From NCBI GenBank assembly GCA_938003835.1, contig CALKXJ010000017.1, positions 1-64,000 on the forward strand: 64,000 bases of DNA. The letters are read 5' to 3'. Positions 58,277 through 64,000 of the stretch are shown here, in pieces. How positions within the stretch are numbered: position 1 is the first letter of the stretch; each line of letters begins with the position of its first letter. The stretch comes from an uncultured Bryobacteraceae bacterium (GTDB lineage Bacteria > Acidobacteriota > Terriglobia > Bryobacterales > Bryobacteraceae). The notes beneath the pieces were generated by a model. That model was not told where the DNA came from, searched no databases, and saw only the letters and a list, made by a program, of their open reading frames with translations. Both the position numbers and the translations under genes were made by a program.

Positions 58277-58665
58277 GCCCCGGCGCCGTAGCGGGGGAGC
58301 ACCGCGGCGCTTGTGTAGGCCTCCAGGTGAGCGCGCCGCCCGATCCGTTCGGGACGCGCGATGGCGGTACCCACCACCCCCGCAAAGGCGCCCCTGGAGA
58401 TTGCCCGGGCAGCTTCCTCGGGTCTGCTGAGGCGGCCTTCGACGACGAGCGGAACGCGCAGCGCGGCGCTCGGTTCACTCACGAATTCCTCGTCGAAGCT
58501 TTCCAGGTGCCGGGTTTCCGCCGTCGAACCCCGCATGGTCGAGACCACCAGATCGGCCCCCGCCGCCTTCGCCGTTTTCGCATCCTCGAGGGTGGCGACG
58601 TCGGCCATGACGGGAACACCGAGCCCGGAACGGAATTGGAGACGATCAGGCTGTGACGCAGCCTT
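58277..58665 (-). pseudogene. nanE: Remnant of N-acetylmannosamine-6-phosphate 2-epimerase (NanE)
   Basis: Only the C-terminal half of a NanE-type TIM barrel survives: LGVPVMADVATLEDAKTAKAAGADLV, then VPLVVEGRLSRPEEAARAIS and AFAGVVGTAIARPERIGRR. About 100 N-terminal residues are missing and the frame runs into the 3' end of the opposite gene. NanE normally converts ManNAc-6-P to GlcNAc-6-P. It lies directly behind a rhaT remnant, suggesting a decayed sugar operon. The exact edges are approximate. Confidence 0.75.
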
Positions 58666-58687
58666 TTTATGACATCGCCGGCAGGCG

Positions 58688-59080
58688 TTAGGCGTCTCCC
58701 AGGCTGCTCGATAGAGCGCAGAGGACAATGGCCGCCAGCAACACGACGATACTGCCTCGCATGAGCTGGACCGCGCAGCGGCGGCGCCGCACACCACTCG
58801 CCGAGCCGAACGCCCATGAGGTTGGCCACCAGGAGCGCCACCGCCAGGCTCAGCGGCCAGCCGATCGACGGCCCGATGCGGGCCGGGGCGCGGCGTCGAG
58901 CACTGCGCCGGCGCCGGGCGCCGTGGCCCAAACCATCAGGGCCGGCATCGCCGGGCACGCCGTCAGGATGAAGACAAGCCAGATGTTCTCCCACTTCCAG
59001 CGTGGGATCAGTTTCATCGGCGTGGTGAACAGCCCGTTCGCCACGCCGGAGGCTACCGCCAGCAAAATCCCGAAGGGCAT
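58688..59080 (-). pseudogene. rhaT: Remnant of RhaT-type sugar-proton symporter
   Basis: The N-terminus (MPFGILLAVASGVANGLFTT, PMKLIPRWKWENIWLVFIL) matches RhaT. It then breaks: GWPLSLAVALLVANLMGVRLGEW follows in a second frame, and the end MRGSIVVLLAAIVLCALSSS is back in the first frame with a stop at 58688. About 200 residues are missing in the middle. So at least two frameshifts and a deletion. RhaT normally imports rhamnose with protons. Tandem with the nanE remnant behind uxuA. Confidence 0.75.
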
Positions 59081-59142
59081 CGCCGTCCGAATGGACCCGC
59101 TTACGCCAAAGGGATAGTTCCCGGCGGAGCGGCCAGAACCGC

Positions 59143-60219
59143 CTACTCGTAGGGGATCCCCCGCGCCTCCAAGATGCCCTTCATGTAGCCGAAGGCGAGG
59201 ATCTTACCCATCATGGCGTAGCCCGGATTCTCGTTGGACTCGCCCTCCATGGTCGGCGCGTGATCCGGACGGATGGGGCCGCGGAAGCCGGCGTCATGAT
59301 AAATCTGGAGCATCCGCACCATGTCGGTGGGACCGTTGTCATGAAAGGTCTCGCGGAAATACCTACCTTGCCCCTCGATGTCACGGTAGTGGACAAAGAA
59401 GACCTTCCCCTCGCGGCAGAGAGTTTCGGCCAGCGCATAGATGTCCTCGCCCATGGCCTTGAAGTTGGCCTGGCAGAAGGTGATGCCGTGGACCGGACTC
59501 GGAACGATGTCGAGGATCCGGCGGTAGTTCGCAGCGCTCGTTACGATGCGCGCGATGCCGCGCAGGGGCGAAATCGGTGGATCGTCCGGATGCAGCGCCA
59601 TTCGGACGCCCGCCTTCTCGGCCACCGGAATCACCGCCTTCAGGAAGTAAGTGATGTTGTCCCAGAGCCTCTCCTCCGGCACCTCGCCCCACTGGGTCAG
59701 GCCCTGTTTCTCGGCGTCCTCGTAGCGAAACTCGCTGGTGAGGGCCCCGCCGCGTTCCTTTACCTCGAAGTTTGTCCGATACCAGCCGAGCCCCGCCATG
59801 AAGTTCCAGCAGACGAGCGGGATGCCCACCTTGCCGAGGGCTTCGATGGCCGCGATATAGTTTTCGATTTCTTCGTCGCGCCCGGGCAAGCCCAGCTTGA
59901 TCTTGCCCGTGGGCACCGGGTCGCTTTCGACGCCGGCAATCTTCAGCCCGTGCGATTCAAACTCACGTTTGATTGCCGCAAGCGTGTCCAGATATTGGCT
60001 GCGCGGCACCTGCGAAAGCCGCCCGGCCACGGTGGCGATGGCGTACTTCAGGCCCGTCTGTACCGCCAGGCGCATCCGGGAGTGCTGTCCGGGTCCAAAA
60101 ACCTCGGTAAGCTGGATGGCGCCGGCGCGGGGCTCACGCGAGGCCGGCTTGCCGGAGCTTGCCGCCGCCAGGCCTGCCAGAGACGACTGCAAATAGGTTC
60201 GGCGGGTGAGCGAGCGCAT
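59143..60219 (-). CDS. uxuA: Mannonate dehydratase (UxuA-like) with Tat-type leader
   Basis: 358 residues. Converts D-mannonate to 2-keto-3-deoxygluconate in uronate use. UxuA features: HPDDPPI, ITFCQANFKAMG, HYRDIEGQG, FHDNGPTDM, RPDHAPTMEGES and GYMKGILEARG near the end. The N-terminus MRSLTRRTYLQSSLAGLAAA carries a twin-arginine-like leader, unusual because UxuA is normally cytoplasmic. AGGAGG precedes the ATG. It is followed by rhaT and nanE remnants and preceded by a large hybrid sensor kinase. Shorter than E. coli UxuA; the family has short and long forms. Confidence 0.85.
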   Translation of the reverse strand: MRSLTRRTYLQSSLAGLAAASSGKPASREPRAGAIQLTEVFGPGQHSRMRLAVQTGLKYAIATVAGRLSQVPRSQYLDTLAAIKREFESHGLKIAGVESDPVPTGKIKLGLPGRDEEIENYIAAIEALGKVGIPLVCWNFMAGLGWYRTNFEVKERGGALTSEFRYEDAEKQGLTQWGEVPEERLWDNITYFLKAVIPVAEKAGVRMALHPDDPPISPLRGIARIVTSAANYRRILDIVPSPVHGITFCQANFKAMGEDIYALAETLCREGKVFFVHYRDIEGQGRYFRETFHDNGPTDMVRMLQIYHDAGFRGPIRPDHAPTMEGESNENPGYAMMGKILAFGYMKGILEARGIPYE

Positions 60220-60281
60220 CGGGGTTCCTCCTGTCGTTCCCCATCATACATTGAGCTGGGGCGGAACAGGTGCGCCTGAGG

Positions 60282-63200
60282 TCAGCCGGGCGATGAGGTG
60301 GGCGGAGTCCTGGCCGCCGCTCCCGGACACGCGGAGCCGGCCGCTCGCGCCACCACGCGCCGCAGCTCGACGACGTCGACCGGCTTGGCCAGGTAGTCGT
60401 CCATGCCGGCCTCGACGCATCGTTCGCGGTCGCCCGCCATCGCGTGAGCCGTGAGCGCGACGATCAGCGCCCTGCGGCCGTGCTCGCCCTCTCGGATGCG
60501 GCGCGTTGCCTCCAGGCCGTCCAAACCGGGCATTTGCAGATCCATCAGCACCAGGTCGAACTCCTGCTCGCGACAGGCCGAGACGGCCTCCTCGCCGTTG
60601 GAAGCGAGGCTCACGGCGTGACCCTCCTTTTCGAGCAGGCGCCGCATGAGGATCTGGTTGACGCGGTTATCTTCGGCCACCAGGATCCGGAGCGGACGAA
60701 CGGAGAGCGCCGGTGAAGCGGCCTTCGGCGAGGGGACCTCGACGGGCTCCTGCGCGCGCCCGCAAGGGACGAGAACGTGAAACCGGCTCCCTTTGCCCGG
60801 CTCGCTTTCTGTCCAGATCCGCCCGCCCATCAGCTCGACGAGCTTGGAGCAGATGGCCAGGCCGAGGCCGGCGCCTCCGTGGGCGCGGCTGGCGGAACCG
60901 TCCACCTGCTGGAACCGCTCGAAGATGATGCGCTGCTTTTCGAGTGGGATGCCGATACCGGTGTCGGCCACGACGAAGTGCAGGCACGACTGCCCGTCTT
61001 CGAGGGCCTCCTCGGCCACCAGCACGTGAACCCAGCCGCTCTCAGTGAATTTCACGGCGTTGCCGATGAGGTTCAGCAAGATCTGCCGCAGCCGGGCTTC
61101 GTCGCCCACATAGCCGTCAGCCGGGGTGGACACCTCACCGGCGAGTTCGAGCCCTTTCTGCCTTGCCGCGAGCGACAGCGTCCGCAGACACTCTTCGACC
61201 AGCCGGCGGAGCGAAAACGGCGCCGGCGAAAGCCGCACGCCGCCCGCCTCCATCCGCGAAAACTCGAGCACCTGGTTGAGCAGCGCAAGAAGCCCTTCCG
61301 CCGAGGAGCGCACCGTGCGGAGATCCTCGCGCTGGGCCGGAGTGAGGTCGCTCTCGAGCAGCAGGGCCGTCATGCCCAGGATGGCGTTCATCGGGGTGCG
61401 GATTTCATGGCTGACATTGGCGAGGAATTCGCTCTTGGCGCGGCTGGCCTCTTCGGCGCGCTGCCGCGCCGCTTCGAGCTCGGCGGACTGGTCTTCCAAG
61501 CGGCACACCAGCTTGGCCAGCTCGTCGTTGGCATTCGCCAGGCTCGCCGTGCGCTCGCGCACCGTGCGTTCCAGCTCGGCGTTGCGCTTTACCAGCGAGC
61601 GTACACGCCAGAGATAGGCGCCGGCGCCGGCCATCAACAGCATCCAGGCCGCGAGGGCGTAGAACCACCGGGTTTGCCAGAAGTGCGGCGCGACCTCGAT
61701 CACGGGCGCCTGTCCTTCTCCGCTCCAGACGCCGTCTCCTGCGGAGGCCAGCACGCGAAAGACGTACCGGCCCGGAGGCAGACCGGTGTAAAAGGCGGCG
61801 CGACGCGAGCCGCCGTCGATCCAGTCATTGTCGAAACCCTCAAGCCGGTAGCGAAAGCGGAGCTTGTTGGCATCCCGCAAGCTGACGGCGGTGTAGCGGA
61901 TCTCGACGTGATGGGTGCCCGGCGCAAGCCGGATCTTTCCCGCTGCCGGCAAGGTGCGGCCGTCGGCGGCGATCTCTTCGATGAGGGCCGGCGGCGGCGC
62001 GCTCGCCGGGGCAATGCGGGCGGGGTCGACGCGCGCGATGCCGCGAACCGTGGAAAACCACAGCCGGCCCCGCCGGTCCCTCAGACCTGACGACTGGAAC
62101 CCGCCGACGCACTGCCGGCTGGGCATGCCGTCGGCCTTTCCGAATACCGTGACCTCGAGCGTGCTCGCCCGCCCGCCGGCCACCGCCTCGAGTTGCGCGC
62201 GGGCGACGCGGACAATGCCTTTCGTCGTACCCAGCCACAGGAAACCCCGCCGGTCCTCAAAGACTTGCAGCACGAAATCGTCCGGCAAGCCGACAGCGGT
62301 GTTGAACGCGCTAGCGTGCTCGCCCCGGAGCCAGTACAGCCCCCGCCCGTAGGTGCCGATCCACAGGGCTCCCCTGCCATCGTCGGAAATCCATACGATG
62401 TTGGCGTCGGTCAGACCTTGCACCGTGTCCAGGTGCCGGAACCGCCCGCTCTCTAGAACTGCGAGGCCTCCGGACGTGCCGACCCACAACCGGCCTTTGC
62501 TGTCCCGATGAAGGGCTCGGATCGCCTCCTGCGGCAAGCCCTCGGCGCGGCGGTACAGGGTCAGTTTGCCGTCGCGCCAGTACCCCAAGCCCCCGCCGCG
62601 CGAGCCGATCCACATGCCGCCATCGGGATCCGGATAGAGCGCCATGATGCCGTTCCGGCGAAAGACCTCACCGTCGATCAGCTTCTCGAATCGCTCCCCA
62701 TTGCGCCAGCTCACCGACCCGTCCCAGGCTCCCACCCAGAGCCTTCCTTGCCTGTCTTCACCCAAAGCGGAGATGCAATCGTACGCCAGGCCGTCCTTGA
62801 CCTCGAACAGCGCGAGCCGCCTCTGGCTGCGGCGCGCGACGCCGCCGCAGTTCAGGCCGAACCAGATGTTGCCCTCGCGGTCTTCGAGCAGCGTGGTTCC
62901 CGAGCCCGCGCCGGGGATCTCGGCCCGGGTGAAGGAACGGATCGGCCGGTCACGAAGCTGGAGCAGGCCGCCGGAGCTGGCGCCGATCCACAAGCTCCCC
63001 TCGGTGTCCCCATACAAGGCAATGGCGCTGTTGAAAGGCAGGCCGTCGGCCTCGGAGAGCAGCTCCGTCTGGCCGTTGCGCCAGCGGATGAGGCCGCGGG
63101 AGAAGCTGCCCGCCCAGACGGTTCCCTCGCGGTCAGCCCACAACGCGCGGACCGGTACGGCAGCCCATTCCCATTGTTTGCCCAACGCCTCGATCCGCCC

Positions 63201-63929
63201 GCCGGCCCATCGGTAGAGGCCCTTTTCGGTGCCGACCCAGAGCGTGCCGGCCGAATCCTCGACCAGCGCGTGGACCATCGTGTCGGGCACCTCGGCGATC
63301 CGCTGGAGCTCTTTGCCGGCCAGCCGAAACAAGCCCCGATCCGTGCCAAGCCAGGCGGCGCCGGTCCGGTCGACGCAAATGGCCGTCACGTCGTCTTCAT
63401 CGAGCGCTTCGGCGCCGGGCAGGCGGTGGAACCGCTCCCCCTCCCACCATCCGGCTCCGCCCCGGCGGAGTCCGATCCAGAGACGACCGGAGGCATCGTG
63501 ACGGAGAGCGCGGACCGACTGGGCCGGCAGATGCTCCGGATAGCTCCAGGCCGTGAAGAACCCGTCCCGAAGCCGCACCAGGCCGCCACCGGTGCCGATC
63601 CAAAGATTCCCTTCGCGGTCGCCGGCCAGCGCCCAAACGTAATCGCTGTTGAGTGCGGGCGTATTGACGCTCGTATATAGGGTGAAACGCACGCCGTCGA
63701 AGCGGACCAAGCCTGCCAGGGTGCCGAACCAGAGGTAGCCGTCAGCGCTTTGGGTGATGGTGGTGATGGTATAGTCCGGGAGGCCGTCTTCTTCCTGGAA
63801 ATGGTGCATGCCGTAGTCGCGCAGGGGCCTGCTCGGATCGAGCGCCCTCACGCCGGGTGCGAGAAGCGTCGCTACCAGCGTGGCCCCGAGCAGGCGGCCG
63901 GCCCGGCCCATCGGGCAAGGCAAACGCAT
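60282..63929 (-). CDS. Giant hybrid sensor kinase with periplasmic two-component propeller
   Basis: 1215 residues. Signal/anchor start, then a periplasmic propeller of Reg_prop-type repeats ([34 protein letters not shown], repeated 'G.LWIGT.GGL'), a Y_Y_Y-type domain ([20 protein letters not shown]), one membrane helix ([20 protein letters not shown]), a coiled coil, HisKA with H841 ([15 protein letters not shown]), HATPase and a receiver with phosphoacceptor D1130 ([13 protein letters not shown]). No AraC DNA-binding domain, so it passes signal to a partner. Related kinases sense oligosaccharides. It sits 62 bases from uxuA; start has AGGAG upstream. Confidence 0.92.
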   Translation of the reverse strand: MRLPCPMGRAGRLLGATLVATLLAPGVRALDPSRPLRDYGMHHFQEEDGLPDYTITTITQSADGYLWFGTLAGLVRFDGVRFTLYTSVNTPALNSDYVWALAGDREGNLWIGTGGGLVRLRDGFFTAWSYPEHLPAQSVRALRHDASGRLWIGLRRGGAGWWEGERFHRLPGAEALDEDDVTAICVDRTGAAWLGTDRGLFRLAGKELQRIAEVPDTMVHALVEDSAGTLWVGTEKGLYRWAGGRIEALGKQWEWAAVPVRALWADREGTVWAGSFSRGLIRWRNGQTELLSEADGLPFNSAIALYGDTEGSLWIGASSGGLLQLRDRPIRSFTRAEIPGAGSGTTLLEDREGNIWFGLNCGGVARRSQRRLALFEVKDGLAYDCISALGEDRQGRLWVGAWDGSVSWRNGERFEKLIDGEVFRRNGIMALYPDPDGGMWIGSRGGGLGYWRDGKLTLYRRAEGLPQEAIRALHRDSKGRLWVGTSGGLAVLESGRFRHLDTVQGLTDANIVWISDDGRGALWIGTYGRGLYWLRGEHASAFNTAVGLPDDFVLQVFEDRRGFLWLGTTKGIVRVARAQLEAVAGGRASTLEVTVFGKADGMPSRQCVGGFQSSGLRDRRGRLWFSTVRGIARVDPARIAPASAPPPALIEEIAADGRTLPAAGKIRLAPGTHHVEIRYTAVSLRDANKLRFRYRLEGFDNDWIDGGSRRAAFYTGLPPGRYVFRVLASAGDGVWSGEGQAPVIEVAPHFWQTRWFYALAAWMLLMAGAGAYLWRVRSLVKRNAELERTVRERTASLANANDELAKLVCRLEDQSAELEAARQRAEEASRAKSEFLANVSHEIRTPMNAILGMTALLLESDLTPAQREDLRTVRSSAEGLLALLNQVLEFSRMEAGGVRLSPAPFSLRRLVEECLRTLSLAARQKGLELAGEVSTPADGYVGDEARLRQILLNLIGNAVKFTESGWVHVLVAEEALEDGQSCLHFVVADTGIGIPLEKQRIIFERFQQVDGSASRAHGGAGLGLAICSKLVELMGGRIWTESEPGKGSRFHVLVPCGRAQEPVEVPSPKAASPALSVRPLRILVAEDNRVNQILMRRLLEKEGHAVSLASNGEEAVSACREQEFDLVLMDLQMPGLDGLEATRRIREGEHGRRALIVALTAHAMAGDRERCVEAGMDDYLAKPVDVVELRRVVARAAGSACPGAAARTPPTSSPG

Positions 63930-64000
63930 TGCTCCTATTGTGACTTATCGGCAGGAAGGCGGGAAAATCACCTGTTTGCGGGCGGTCGCGGCACAAGCGA

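Overview
The window is high-GC bacterial chromosomal DNA, most likely from an acidobacterium of the Solibacter/Bryobacter group (order Bryobacterales). The evidence is three TonB-type outer-membrane proteins, two of them very large with an N-terminal carboxypeptidase-regulatory domain; a secreted protein ending in the Solibacter-type C-terminal domain (TIGR03437 type); FecR plus Trp/Tyr-rich envelope proteins; Tat-like leaders on sugar-acid enzymes; and many secreted proteins of unknown function. Genes are densely packed, often with 4-base ATGA overlaps. I saw no rRNA, tRNA, insertion sequence, prophage or CRISPR repeat array.

Layout. 1-6946 (minus): a type III-B CRISPR effector operon, cmr1-cmr2(cas10)-cmr3-cmr4-cmr5-cmr6, with cmr6 cut by the window edge. 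7231-15320 (plus): a secreted TPR/cytochrome c/VCBS-propeller protein, two small proteins, a large TonB-dependent receptor with a clear sigma70-type promoter, and an enolase-superfamily sugar-acid dehydratase. 15352-21819 (minus): a secreted matrixin-type metalloprotease and an exported partner, then a ferrous-iron operon in which FeoB is encoded as two genes (GTPase and permease) behind a membrane-anchored DtxR-type regulator fused to FeoA-like domains. 22058-24325 (plus): a FecR/Trp-Tyr-rich envelope protein ending in a strong terminator. The gap after it holds an AT-rich 28-bp sequence closely resembling a chromosome-dimer resolution (dif) site, between convergent genes.

24734-28402 (minus): a second giant TonB receptor. 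28624-35817 (plus): alanine dehydrogenase, a PD-(D/E)XK-type protein, a sugar-binding lipoprotein without its transporter, a DUF697-like protein, an SDR oxidoreductase, a PIG-L deacetylase and an exported protein. 35830-38865 (minus): a secreted metalloprotease-like protein with the Solibacter-type C-terminal domain. 39227-48404 (plus): a beta-helix protein, a soluble hybrid kinase with an altered H-box, secA, an exported protein, a candidate small RNA or leader with a perfect 15-bp terminator, ribonuclease J and a small exported protein.

48431-50197 (minus): a zinc/PLP D-amino-acid enzyme and an exported protein. 50277-58276 (plus): a plugless-looking outer-membrane protein, a copper P-type ATPase and a 1051-residue protein I cannot place. 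58277-60219 (minus): a decayed sugar-acid operon (nanE and rhaT remnants behind an intact, apparently exported uxuA). 60282-63929 (minus): a giant hybrid sensor kinase. Together the genes suggest a heterotroph that degrades plant or microbial polysaccharides at its surface (TonB receptors, beta-helix protein, uronate enzymes, propeller-type sensor), controls metals (Feo, Cu ATPase) and carries RNA-targeting CRISPR defence.
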